Assembly (NCBI GenBank): GCA_004321915.1
Contig: SCQE01000071.1
Location: 54,853 to 118,852 of the forward strand
DNA from: Nitrospirota bacterium
Lineage (GTDB): Bacteria > Nitrospirota > Thermodesulfovibrionia > Thermodesulfovibrionales > Dissulfurispiraceae
Reading direction: 5' to 3'
DNA length: 64,000 nt
Shown here: positions 12,923-21,714 of the stretch, piece after piece
How the letters are laid out: each line of letters starts with the position of its first letter
Numbering within the stretch: the first letter of the stretch is position 1
Program-made: the position numbers and the translations under genes
Notes under the pieces: generated by a model
Databases searched by the model: none
The model's input: only the letters and a program-made list of their open reading frames with translations
Told to the model about the DNA's origin: nothing

Positions 12923-15876
12923 TTCCTGTCCAGAATCTCCCTGACCCTGCCGAGAAAGTCTTCGGGTCTAAAAGGCTTTGCGATGAAATCAAGGCCGTCT
13001 TCGGCTATGCGTTTTTTTGCTATCACATCTCCGGTGTGGCCGCTCATAAATAGCGCTTTTATGTCCGGACTGATCTTGAATATCTCGTCATACGCCTCTT
13101 TGCCCCCTTTAAACGGCATTATGATGTCCAAGACCAATAGGTTAATTGCATCCCGGTTTTTCATGAATTTATCAACGGCATCGTCTCCGTTTTCGGCGGA
13201 TATGACCTTATAACCGAAATGTTCGAGCATTTCGCTGATGTATTCTTTGATGTTTTCATCGTCATCGGCCAGCAATATGGTTTCGGTCCCTCCCTGTACA
13301 GGAACGGCCCGGTCCGCCTGAATTTTGCCGCTCTCACCTGAGATGAGCGGCAAATATACGCTGAAAACAGTCCCTCTGCCCGGTCCGCTGTCCACATCTA
13401 TGAATCCGTTATGCTGTTTGACGATGCCGTAAACAACCGCAAGGCCGAGGCCGGTGCCTTTGCCGGATTCTTTTGTGGTAAAGAAAGGCTCGAAAATTCT
13501 GTTTTCCGTAGCTTTATCCATGCCTGTCCCGGTGTCCGATACCGTAAGAAGCGCGTATATGCCGGGCGTTCCGTAACAATGCGCGCTTATAAAATCTCCG
13601 GCAATGTCCGTCATCGAGGTGGAGATGATCAGGTCGCCGCCTTCCGGCATTGCGTCCCTAGCGTTTGTCGCCAAATTCAGGAGTATCTGGTCGATCTGGC
13701 TCGCGTCTGCCAATATAGTCAACGGCGCGTCCGATAATATGAATTTTATGCGTATGTCTTCGCGCATAAGCCTGCGGAGCATCTTATCGATGCCCGCCAC
13801 TACATCGTTCAGGTCCACCGTCTTTATATCGAGGACCTGCTTTCTGCTGAAGGCGAGTATCTGCTGGGTGAGCGAAGCGCCGCGATTGCCTGCGGCAAGC
13901 ACCTCGGTGATATAGTACTGAATGGGGCTGTCGGCCGGAAGTTTCAGGTGGGCAAGCCCCCCGAAGCCGATTATTGCGCTGAGGATATTATTAAAGTCGT
14001 GGGCGATGCCGCCTGCCAGCTGGCCTATGCCCTCCAGCTTATGAGACTGGCGGAGCTGCTCCTGCAAACGCTCCTGTTCTTCTTCCGCCTTTTTGCGCCC
14101 GGTAATATCTCTCAAAACGCCTATAGCGTGCCATCTGCCCTTTAACATGACGGCAGAAACGGAAAGTTCTATCGGGAACTCTTCACCGTCTTTTCTAATG
14201 GCCGCCAGTTCGAGTATTTTACCGACCGCGGCCCCCTCGCCGGTCATTCTAAAGCGCTCAAATCCTTTTTTGTGGGCGTCATGATAACGCGGCGGAACTA
14301 GGAACATATGCAGGTTCTTTCCCAGAACTTCCGGCCTTGAATATCCGAATATTTTTTCTGCCGCATCATTCCAGAACAATATCTCCCCTTCGTTTCCCAT
14401 CATGATAATCGCGTCGTGCGCGGCAAGGGCCATAGTCCTGAACTTCTCCTCGCTGTCCCGCAGCGCCTCTTCGGCCTTCTTGCGTTCGGTGATGTCGCGT
14501 GTAATAGCAACCAAGTAGCTCCGGTCAAGCACTACAATTTTCAAACTGACCTCTACAGGAAAAGTCGTCCCATCCTTTCTCTTGTGGATACCCTGCCATA
14601 TCATGGCTCCGGTCCTGTTAAGTTCCTCCATTACTTTCGTAAAGTCCGACGGTTCTAAAAGGGGATCAATATCAAAGACCTTCATAGATAAAATTTCCTC
14701 GCGGCTGTAGCCGAGAGTTGTGTATGCTTTTTCATTTACAATGAGAAATTTGCCCGTTTCAGGATCGAGGACTTCAACCGGGTCATTAGAGTGATCGATC
14801 AAGGCCTTAAAAAGCCTGAGTCCCTCCTCTTTCGCGAAGGTTTCAATAATAAGGGCGGTTTCCCCGGCCAACGTATCAAGCAGCAGCAAACCTTGCTCCT
14901 CCGGTCTGCAAGGGCTTTTGTAATGCGTCGATACCATTCCCAGCAGCCTGCCGCTTCGACTCAGAAGCGGGGTAGACTGCACAGCGCGCACCCCTTCCTT
15001 CAACTGGACTTCAAGCTCCGGAGTTCCCCTGAAGATCGGGCTTTCGGCCACATCCTCGACAATTATTCTTTCCCTTGACCGAAGCGCGGTGCCCCAAGTT
15101 CCGTGTCCTTCAGAGACACCGGCCCAGAAGTCCAGCCACTCTTTACTGAAGCCTCGATGTACGGTGATCTTTAGCTCGGCCGTATGAGGATCGAGAAGCT
15201 GGATATTTCCCATGTCCGCGCCTGTAATGGAGATCGCGGCATCCAGAACTTTTTCGAGAATTTCCTGCAGACCGCCGCCGCTGAGATATACCAATCCGAT
15301 CTTATGCAATTTTTCCATCGCATCGAGATCAGCGGCAATGCGATTTTTCGCCGTAATAATCGCCTCTTCGGACCTCCTGCGTTCGGTTATCTCATTTTCC
15401 AAGGCCTGCACCTTTTGCTCGAGCTTGTTCAAGAGGCGTTCATTGTATTCGGTCAGGTAGGTCAGTTCATCAACCGTCCACTGCTCCGTTTCCCTTACAA
15501 CGCCGTCGCGTTGCTTTTTGATAACGTCTTCTATAATGCCGATAAATTCTTCAGGCCCAACAGGTCTTCTGATAAACCTTTCCGCGCCGAGGCTCAAGGC
15601 AAAATTCTCGTCCTTCTTTTCGAGATACGAGGAAGACAGGAATATAAAGGGCAGTTTTTTGAACCTGTCGTCTTTCTTGCACTCCCTGCACAGCCGGTAG
15701 CCGTCCATCTTCGGCATCAATATGTCGGAAATGATCAGGTCTATCCGGTCTTCGCGCAGCCTGTCGAGCGCCTCTATGCCGTTTCTTGCGCACACCACCT
15801 CATGGCATCCGCTTTTCAGCAATGTCTCGGACATATAAAGCTCATCTTCCCTGTCGTCAACCAGAAGTATCTTCAT
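12919..15876 (-). CDS. Hybrid histidine kinase: receiver, GAF, two PAS, HisKA, HATPase, receiver
   Basis: A 985-residue protein. The N-terminal receiver (about 1-120) has Asp at 51 (LIISDILMPKMDG) and RPVGPEE in place of the usual KP. A coiled coil and GAF domain (about 175-345) follow, then PAS at about 350-470 and 475-600, each ending DITERKK or DITGRKK. HisKA has its His in GGIAHDFNNILSAI, the HATPase has SDTGTGMDKA and [10 protein letters not shown], and a terminal receiver (about 870-985) has LLVLDIIMPFKGG. This is the class with soluble kinase and double receivers used in phosphorelays. It starts 1 bp after the lone receiver gene stop and overlaps the next gene by ATGA. Confidence 0.93.
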   Translation of the reverse strand: MKILLVDDREDELYMSETLLKSGCHEVVCARNGIEALDRLREDRIDLIISDILMPKMDGYRLCRECKKDDRFKKLPFIFLSSSYLEKKDENFALSLGAERFIRRPVGPEEFIGIIEDVIKKQRDGVVRETEQWTVDELTYLTEYNERLLNKLEQKVQALENEITERRRSEEAIITAKNRIAADLDAMEKLHKIGLVYLSGGGLQEILEKVLDAAISITGADMGNIQLLDPHTAELKITVHRGFSKEWLDFWAGVSEGHGTWGTALRSRERIIVEDVAESPIFRGTPELEVQLKEGVRAVQSTPLLSRSGRLLGMVSTHYKSPCRPEEQGLLLLDTLAGETALIIETFAKEEGLRLFKALIDHSNDPVEVLDPETGKFLIVNEKAYTTLGYSREEILSMKVFDIDPLLEPSDFTKVMEELNRTGAMIWQGIHKRKDGTTFPVEVSLKIVVLDRSYLVAITRDITERKKAEEALRDSEEKFRTMALAAHDAIIMMGNEGEILFWNDAAEKIFGYSRPEVLGKNLHMFLVPPRYHDAHKKGFERFRMTGEGAAVGKILELAAIRKDGEEFPIELSVSAVMLKGRWHAIGVLRDITGRKKAEEEQERLQEQLRQSHKLEGIGQLAGGIAHDFNNILSAIIGFGGLAHLKLPADSPIQYYITEVLAAGNRGASLTQQILAFSRKQVLDIKTVDLNDVVAGIDKMLRRLMREDIRIKFILSDAPLTILADASQIDQILLNLATNARDAMPEGGDLIISTSMTDIAGDFISAHCYGTPGIYALLTVSDTGTGMDKATENRIFEPFFTTKESGKGTGLGLAVVYGIVKQHNGFIDVDSGPGRGTVFSVYLPLISGESGKIQADRAVPVQGGTETILLADDDENIKEYISEMLEHFGYKVISAENGDDAVDKFMKNRDAINLLVLDIIMPFKGGKEAYDEIFKISPDIKALFMSGHTGDVIAKKRIAEDGLDFIAKPFRPEDFLGRVREILDRK

Positions 15877-15877
15877 C

Positions 15878-16255
15878 TCAATCCACCCCGTTTATCTTCA
15901 GATGCCTCGTTATCTCTGACATGAAAACTTCGATGTTTATCGGTTTTTCTATATAACCCGAGCAGCCGGATTTGAACGCCCTCTCCCTGTCTCCGGGCAT
16001 CACCTGAGAGGTGAGGGCGATGATGGGTATCATGCATCCGGATTCGGATTCCTTGATCTTTTTAGCGGCGTCGAGACCGTCTATGCCCGGCAGGTGGATA
16101 TCCATCAATATGGCGTCCGGCATCGTTGTCAGGGCTGCTGCTATGCCATCTTCGCCGCTCCTCGCTTCGACCACTTCGTATCCCGACTTCCTCAAAAAAT
16201 AGCTTACGAGGTAAAGGTTGTCTTCATTGTCTTCGACCACAAGGATTTTTTTCAT
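15878..16255 (-). CDS. Single-domain response regulator (receiver only)
   Basis: A 125-residue stand-alone receiver. It shows the acidic pair in LVVEDNEDN, phospho-Asp in ILMDIHLPGIDG, the Thr/Ser switch in IIALTSQ and Lys in YIEKPINI. It is of the CheY/DivK type without output, suited as a phosphotransfer shuttle between the Cache kinase immediately upstream (4-bp overlap) and the hybrid kinase immediately downstream. That role is inferred from position. Confidence 0.92.
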   Translation of the reverse strand: MKKILVVEDNEDNLYLVSYFLRKSGYEVVEARSGEDGIAAALTTMPDAILMDIHLPGIDGLDAAKKIKESESGCMIPIIALTSQVMPGDRERAFKSGCSGYIEKPINIEVFMSEITRHLKINGVD

Positions 16256-18018
16256 TTGGTCTTCTCCGGTATCTTAAAAACAAACCTGCTGCCTTTCCCG
16301 AACTCGCTTTCCACGCTTATCTCCCCGCCGAGAAGGCCGGCTATTTTTTTCGACAGATAGAGTCCGAGTCCGGTGCCCTCCTGTTTCGGAATACTTTCCT
16401 CACGTATCTGGCTGAAGGCGGTAAATAACAGAGGCATGTGCTTTTCCCTTATTCCGATGCCGGTGTCTTCGACCGAGACCTCGATGCAATCCAATCCTGT
16501 TCCGGTGGTCCTGTTTCTTCGCGCGCTGATACGCACAGAGCCTTTTTCTGTAAACTTCAGGGCATTGCCTATAAGGTTCGTAACGACCTGTTTCACCTTT
16601 CGCTCATCGCTGTGTGCCGTCAGGTCCTCCGGAGCATCGACGAACAATGCTATGCCTTTATTGTCCGCAATGACCTGAAAAGATTTTCTCGCCTCATTTA
16701 AGAGCGCCGACATGTCTAGGGCTTCGATGAAGAGCTCCGCCTTGTCCGCCTCTATCTTGCTCACGTCGATCACATCGTTTATCAGGGACAGGAGATGGTT
16801 TGAGTTGTTTTTTACTATCGCAAGCTGTTTTTTTTGCTCTTCCGTTGTCTCTCCGGCCAAGCCCATCAGCATTATCCCGGTAAACCCGATTATCGAATTC
16901 AAGGGGGTCCTGAGTTCGTGGCTCATGGAGGCTATGAACATGGACTTGAGACGGTCGAGTTCTAGGAGTTTGATATTGGCCTGTTCAAGCTCGGCAGTGC
17001 GCTGTTTGACCAGCAGTTCGAGGTGCTCGCGGTGTTCGAGCAATTCCCGCTCGGTTTTCCTTGCGAGGTTCGCTATGACCAGCGCAGCGCCTATGGATAT
17101 GGAAGCGACGAGTCCAAGCAGCAGGATGTTGCGTCCAAGCAGTCTTTTGACGTCCGCAAAAACAATGGATCGGGGTATGCCTACGCTCACAAACATGTTA
17201 TTGTCGGTGCCCGCCACGGCGCTGAAGGCGTACAGGCGTTTTGTTCTGTCCAGTCCTGTGGCTTCAGCAACGCCCTGATGTTGGGACAGTATGGTCCTGA
17301 CGACGTCGGCTTCAGGCATGGCCTTTCCGATCATCTTTTCGGGGTCAGGACTGCGCGCCAGGATTATGCCTCTGCTGTCTATCACCTTCAGTGTGGAACC
17401 GATCGGTATCTTTATCCTGCCCAATTCCCCGTTGAACCAGTCGAGGTCGAGGGCAATGTAATTCACATAACGCACTTCGTTTTTATTGTCCATGACCGGA
17501 TACGAAAAATGTATGCTTTTTTTACGGGATATGCGGCCTACCGCGTATTCTCCGAGGCTGAACATCCTCGTCTCGCAGGCGCGCTTGAACCATAAACGGT
17601 CCGCGAAGTTAAGCCGTCCGGCGGCCGCTATCGCCGTGAACTTTGAATTGCCCTCTTTGTCCGCAACGCCCATCGTAGCGTACTGCGGAAACTTATCGAG
17701 GATATTTTTGAGGTAACGATTGACATAAACCGGGTCGTCCCCGTGCTGAATCACCACTTCGGCCAGCGCGATAAGCAATTGGCGCGCGCCTTCGACCATC
17801 TGGTCGGCGGCGCCGGTAATAAGTCTTGTGTTTTGGGAAGACTCTTTCTTTATCCGCTCGATCTCGATGTGCTGCTGTTCTTCGGCGTTGTAGAATATCA
17901 GGAACAGCGACGGCACGACCGCGAAAAAAACGAGCAATACGAGACGCGCGCGAAGGCCGGACAGGAAAGAAGGCTTCGGGGCAAAAGGCCCGGACCCGCT
18001 TTTCGACGGTCTATCCAT
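16252..18018 (-). CDS. Cache-domain sensor histidine kinase
   Basis: A 588-residue membrane kinase. TM helices at about 23-43 and 298-318 enclose a periplasmic double-Cache-like domain of about 250 residues (YATMGVADKEGNSKF, SYPVMDNKNEVRYV, VIDSRGIILARSPDP). A coiled coil leads to HisKA with His at about 367 (SMSHELRTPLNSIIGF) and HATPase_c with EDTGIGIREKH and GTGLGLYLS. Cache domains usually bind small metabolites such as amines, carboxylates or amino acids. Its start overlaps the end of the URO-D/MtaA-like gene by 8 bp, so it is co-expressed with corrinoid methyl-transfer proteins. A link between that chemistry and the sensed ligand is an inference. Confidence 0.92.
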   Translation of the reverse strand: MDRPSKSGSGPFAPKPSFLSGLRARLVLLVFFAVVPSLFLIFYNAEEQQHIEIERIKKESSQNTRLITGAADQMVEGARQLLIALAEVVIQHGDDPVYVNRYLKNILDKFPQYATMGVADKEGNSKFTAIAAAGRLNFADRLWFKRACETRMFSLGEYAVGRISRKKSIHFSYPVMDNKNEVRYVNYIALDLDWFNGELGRIKIPIGSTLKVIDSRGIILARSPDPEKMIGKAMPEADVVRTILSQHQGVAEATGLDRTKRLYAFSAVAGTDNNMFVSVGIPRSIVFADVKRLLGRNILLLGLVASISIGAALVIANLARKTERELLEHREHLELLVKQRTAELEQANIKLLELDRLKSMFIASMSHELRTPLNSIIGFTGIMLMGLAGETTEEQKKQLAIVKNNSNHLLSLINDVIDVSKIEADKAELFIEALDMSALLNEARKSFQVIADNKGIALFVDAPEDLTAHSDERKVKQVVTNLIGNALKFTEKGSVRISARRNRTTGTGLDCIEVSVEDTGIGIREKHMPLLFTAFSQIREESIPKQEGTGLGLYLSKKIAGLLGGEISVESEFGKGSRFVFKIPEKTK

Positions 18019-19054
18019 TCACATGTCCTTCGTATCTTCCGTATTCATACGCGGCTTCGAGCATCGCCCTGATGTTTCCCTCGGGTATGCCGTACGGCAT
18101 GACGAGCGTTCCGAAGAGAAATTTACCTCCCGGCATTCCTGCTTCCAGCATCCGTTTTACCTCGCTCCGTATCTCCTCAGGAGTCCAGTCTATGAGCTTT
18201 ATGTCGTTGATGACCCCGCAGGTGAGGCCGCGCTCTCCGATTATCCTTTTGCCTTCCGCTATATCGTCCAGAGGACTGAGGTAATACGCCCCCAGCCCAA
18301 GCTTGTCGATGACCTGCTGAAGCACCGCGTTCATCCGCGCCCCCCCGCAGTAATAGACCACGCCGTCCGTTCCGACAGAAAGGTCTTTCTCCATCTGCGG
18401 CAGTGAGAGTTCTTTGAACAGTCTCATCGGGACAAAGTCGGTGGAGCCGAAGGCGTTGGCGTATACGAAGACGTCGGCCCCCGCGTTGCGATATGCGGTT
18501 ATCTCTTTTTTGAAGAACTCGGAACACTTGGCAAGAAGCTCGTCGCGCACCGAAGCCGGACCGAGCAGGAAAAGCTCCATCCACTTGTCCATGCCCATCA
18601 ACAGGGCGGGCAGTGTCATGGAGGCCGTCACATAAGCGCATATGGGATATTTGCCGCCCGCTTCTCTTTTCAGTATGTTCAGACATTTGAGCGGCTCCTG
18701 AAAGGCCGGATGAGAGGAAATGTCCTCCGGCACCTCCAGCCTGTGTATGTCGTCGTAGTCTTTTATCACCATATGGCCTACGTTGGGCGGGCCGTCTTCC
18801 GCAAAGATGATCTTTTCGCAGCCTAACAACTCCGCTTCCCTGCCCACGTAGAAGAGGCTCCAGAGGTTGTCGTAGCCGTACTTCTCACGCATTTTGAGCT
18901 GGGCCTCGGCCACATGCTCGCCGTCGGAATAATATTCCTGCAGCGGCATCCCGAGTTCTTTAGCGCCTTGGTCTATCAGGTTGCAGAATACCGGGATGCG
19001 GTCCGAAGTCCCGCCGTTTATCGCTGCGACCAGTCTGTCCATTCCTGTTATCAT
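18011..19054 (-). CDS. Uroporphyrinogen decarboxylase-fold methyltransferase (MtaA/CmuA-like)
   Basis: A 347-residue protein of the URO-D superfamily (MITGMDRLVAAINGGTSDRIPV at the front is the typical opening, with the D-R-I-P element). Members next to corrinoid proteins move methyl groups between a corrinoid and coenzyme M, tetrahydrofolate or another acceptor. The expected zinc site is altered: VVYYCGGARM has Tyr where MtaA-type enzymes usually have His before x-Cys-Gly, and a second Cys sits in GLTCGVIND. The start overlaps the corrinoid gene stop by ATGA. True haem-pathway HemE is unlikely because of this partner and because no other haem genes are near. Substrate unknown. Confidence 0.85.
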   Translation of the reverse strand: MITGMDRLVAAINGGTSDRIPVFCNLIDQGAKELGMPLQEYYSDGEHVAEAQLKMREKYGYDNLWSLFYVGREAELLGCEKIIFAEDGPPNVGHMVIKDYDDIHRLEVPEDISSHPAFQEPLKCLNILKREAGGKYPICAYVTASMTLPALLMGMDKWMELFLLGPASVRDELLAKCSEFFKKEITAYRNAGADVFVYANAFGSTDFVPMRLFKELSLPQMEKDLSVGTDGVVYYCGGARMNAVLQQVIDKLGLGAYYLSPLDDIAEGKRIIGERGLTCGVINDIKLIDWTPEEIRSEVKRMLEAGMPGGKFLFGTLVMPYGIPEGNIRAMLEAAYEYGRYEGHVNG

Positions 19055-19716
19055 CTCCGCACCCCCTTGATGAGGTCGGCGATTACCCTGCCCGCTGTTA
19101 TCCCGTCGTCAGCCCATGCATCAGCCCCTACTGTCTTGTAAAGTTCCCGGGCGTAGCGGTATGGAGCGCCGCCTACCACTATTTTCATCCTCTCCTCGAG
19201 ACCCCTTTCCTTCAACAGGCTGCGGACTTTTATGCAGCCGTTCTCCCCCCTCGCCGTATGCACCATCATGGAGGATATCGCAATGACCTGAGCATCATGC
19301 GCAACAGCCTCGTCCACGAACCTTTCGGCAGGCACGTTGAGCCCGAGGTCGAAAACATCTATCATCAGCGCGTTCAGACATCCTGCCACGATCTTTTTGC
19401 CGAGACCGTGAAAATCGCCCCACGAGGTCCCGATAACGACGCGGCCCGCGCTCTCAGGCAGTTTCCTGAATTTAGCGGTCATCTCGTCGGTCACCTCGGC
19501 CGCTATCTGCGCGGCCAAAAAGTGCTGGGCAAGACTGACATTATGCGTCTCGCTGACCGCTTTCATCATCGCTTCCAACTCCGGCACTACAATCTTAAAC
19601 ACGATATCTTCAGGGGAAATGCCGCTGTTCAGGGCATCATGGATTATCTTAAGCGCAGTGTCCCTGTCTGCATCGAAGACAGCCTCGTTATAAGCCGTTA
19701 TAAGCCGTTCAAGCAT
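19051..19716 (-). CDS. Corrinoid (cobalamin-binding) methyltransferase protein
   Basis: About 221 residues from the ATG at 19716, chosen over an upstream ATG because GGAGG lies 6 nt before it. An N-terminal helical cap (about 1-85) is followed by a B12-binding Rossmann domain. The cobalt-ligand signature D-x-H-x-x-G is present as GDFHGLGKKIV, with a downstream SSMMVH and VVGGAPY matching the rest of the base-off/His-on motif. It carries a methyl group on cobalt for the MtaA-like enzyme encoded next (ATGA overlap). No substrate-specific methyltransferase (MtaB/MtmB type) is in the window. As first gene of the run, it likely marks the operon promoter just upstream. Confidence 0.9.
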   Translation of the reverse strand: MLERLITAYNEAVFDADRDTALKIIHDALNSGISPEDIVFKIVVPELEAMMKAVSETHNVSLAQHFLAAQIAAEVTDEMTAKFRKLPESAGRVVIGTSWGDFHGLGKKIVAGCLNALMIDVFDLGLNVPAERFVDEAVAHDAQVIAISSMMVHTARGENGCIKVRSLLKERGLEERMKIVVGGAPYRYARELYKTVGADAWADDGITAGRVIADLIKGVRR

Positions 19717-19767
19717 ATAAAACCTCCAATGCGTAGTTATTAAGGGATAACTTAACAAAGCCTCATA

Positions 19768-19840
19768 GCCGTTATTCCGGGCTTGATCCGGAATCTAGTA
19801 TTTTCAGCAAGTTCCGGATACCTGCCTCCACGGATATGAC
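19768..19840. repeat. Intergenic palindromic repeat, second copy
   Basis: Lies in the 170-bp gap between the corrinoid gene start and the end of the hybrid kinase upstream. The left stem is gttattccgggcttgatccg/gaatcta, the right stem tccggatacctgcctcc/acggatatgac. It has the same two-stem arrangement as 8465-8552 but has diverged. It may act as a transcription terminator for the upstream kinase gene. Confidence 0.7.
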
Positions 19841-19886
19841 AGAGGTATGTATTTTTAAGAAGAGTTCCCGTCACTTTTATCGTTGT

Positions 19887-21428
19887 TTAGCGGTCCAGCA
19901 TGTTCCGGATTTTTCTCAAGAGCTCTTCAGGGATCAGTGGTTTGTTGATGAACTCTATACCGTTTTCAATCGGGCCTTTCTGCCTGATGATGTCTTCCGT
20001 GTACCCGCTCATGAAAATGGCCTTTATGTTCGGATCGAGCATTTTCAGTTCTCTGTAAGCTTCGGTGCCGTTTTTCTTCGGCATTATCAAATCCAGAAGG
20101 GCCAGATTTATACGGTCCCGGTTTTTGGCGAATATTCGCACCGCATCCTCGCCGTTGTCAGCCTCGATGACGCCGTATCCGAAGTCTTCGAGCACGCTTC
20201 TGATGATCGTTCTTACGTCGCTGTCATCTTCGGCAACCAGCAAGGTTTCCGAGCCCCGGGCCGCTTGTTGATGGGGTTTCCGGAGTTCCTCTTCTTCGGA
20301 CGACTCTCTGATGGGCAGGTATATCCTAAAGGTCGTCCCTTTTCCGGGCTCGCTGTAAACATTGATCGAGCCGTTATGCTGTTTTATTACGCCGTAAGCT
20401 ATGGCCATTCCGAGACCGGTCCCTTTTCCGGTCTCTTTGGTTGTGAAAAAAGGCTCGAATATGCGTTTCTGCGTATTTCCATCCATGCCTGTGCCTGTAT
20501 CCGTTACAGTAATAAGGGCATATTGTCCGGCCTTTTCTAAAGGATATGTTTCCCGACAGATCTCATCGACGAAAACCAACGAAGTTTCTATCAGCAGCAT
20601 CCCGCCTTCCGGCATCGCATCGCGGGCATTGGTGCATAGGTTTATCAGCACCTGCTCTATCTGGCCGATATCGACCAGAGCGATAAGATCGCAATCGGAA
20701 AGGACCACCTTGAGTTCTATGTCTTCGCCTATAATTCGTGTGAGAAGTTTCTGGACGCTGCCGATTATCTCATTGATATTCGCCGGCTTGGGTGCAAGGA
20801 CCTGTTTCCGGCTGAAGGCGAGGAGGCTGCGGGTAAGATTGGCCGCCCTTTCGCTCGTAAAAAGGATCTGCTCCGCGAATTTCTTAAGGGGGTCGTCTTC
20901 TCTCAATTTCATCTTAAGGAGGGTTGCGTACCCGATGAGCGCGGTAAGGATATTGTTGAAATCGTGGGCTATGCCTCCGGTAAGCGTGCCTATCGACTCC
21001 ATTCTCTGCGCGTGCTGCAACTGTTCGCTGAGGCGCGTGCGTTCTTTTCTCACACCGGCTTCGTGCAGTTCCCTCTCTATGGCGGGTATAAGCCGCACAG
21101 TGTTGTCTTTTCTTATGTAATCGTGGGCCCCGGCCCGCATCATCTCGACGGCCGTCTCTTCGCCCATTACGCCGGACATGACGATAAAGGGTATGTCGAG
21201 GTCCATTTTCTTGAGCGTGTTTATTGCCGCAGGGGCGCTGAAGTGGGGCATCGAATAATCACAGATTATCAAGTCCCAAGACTGTTCTTTCAGCGCTTTA
21301 GTCATGCTGTCGGCGGTTTCCACCCTCAGCATCTCGATATCATAGCCGCCGCGCTTTAGCCGGTGGACCAAAAGAAGGGCATCGTCTTCGGAATCTTCGA
21401 TAAATAGTATGCTTAGTTTTTTTGCCAT
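19887..21428 (-). CDS. Receiver - histidine kinase - receiver protein
   Basis: A 513-residue soluble protein. The N-terminal receiver has Asp at about 57 (LIICDYSMPHFSA). HisKA follows with His in LTGGIAHDFNNILTAL, then an ATPase domain with NLCTNARDAMPEGG, VTDTGTGMDG and GKGTGLGMAIAYG. The C-terminal receiver (about 393-513) has ALLDLIMPKKNGTEA and NKPLIP. Kinase and last receiver closely resemble those of 12919-15876, so they are paralogues. It is monocistronic in appearance, with about 170 bp after it and a divergent gene upstream. No sensory domain other than the first receiver, so it is probably a phosphorelay node driven by another kinase. Confidence 0.92.
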   Translation of the reverse strand: MAKKLSILFIEDSEDDALLLVHRLKRGGYDIEMLRVETADSMTKALKEQSWDLIICDYSMPHFSAPAAINTLKKMDLDIPFIVMSGVMGEETAVEMMRAGAHDYIRKDNTVRLIPAIERELHEAGVRKERTRLSEQLQHAQRMESIGTLTGGIAHDFNNILTALIGYATLLKMKLREDDPLKKFAEQILFTSERAANLTRSLLAFSRKQVLAPKPANINEIIGSVQKLLTRIIGEDIELKVVLSDCDLIALVDIGQIEQVLINLCTNARDAMPEGGMLLIETSLVFVDEICRETYPLEKAGQYALITVTDTGTGMDGNTQKRIFEPFFTTKETGKGTGLGMAIAYGVIKQHNGSINVYSEPGKGTTFRIYLPIRESSEEEELRKPHQQAARGSETLLVAEDDSDVRTIIRSVLEDFGYGVIEADNGEDAVRIFAKNRDRINLALLDLIMPKKNGTEAYRELKMLDPNIKAIFMSGYTEDIIRQKGPIENGIEFINKPLIPEELLRKIRNMLDR

Positions 21429-21714
21429 CGGGTGTTTACGGAAGAGACGATCATTTGTTCCGTATATACGTTATCTAATGATAAGTTTAAATATACTATC
21501 AAGAAACATGCCGCAAGAGGCAAAGCGAAATAAAAAGAATAAAATCACATGGTTACACCGTTTTGAGCCCGTATCCCCCATGCCTGTGCCGGTGAAACTT
21601 TTTTTGCATGTAAACTTTTGTCCTAATCCGGATAGCGGCAAATGAAGAAAGTTCCCACTGCTTTTAACGAAACGGCTTGAATCTTAAATCTTCTATCCTG
21701 TATCCTTAATAACC
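21429..21714. other. Divergent intergenic region, 286 bp
   Basis: Separates the minus-strand kinase gene from the plus-strand amidase operon, so it must hold promoters for both. AT-rich stretches around 21470-21540 could contain them, but I cannot assign -10/-35 boxes with confidence. I found no riboswitch consensus, ORF or strong terminator. Confidence 0.5.

Noticed and set aside
18011..19054. HemE (haem-pathway uroporphyrinogen decarboxylase)
   Set aside because: It is coupled to a corrinoid protein and has a methyltransferase-type metal motif region; no haem genes adjoin.
21429..21714. Riboswitch in the leader of the amidase operon
   Set aside because: I could not find a consensus core of any riboswitch class that I know.
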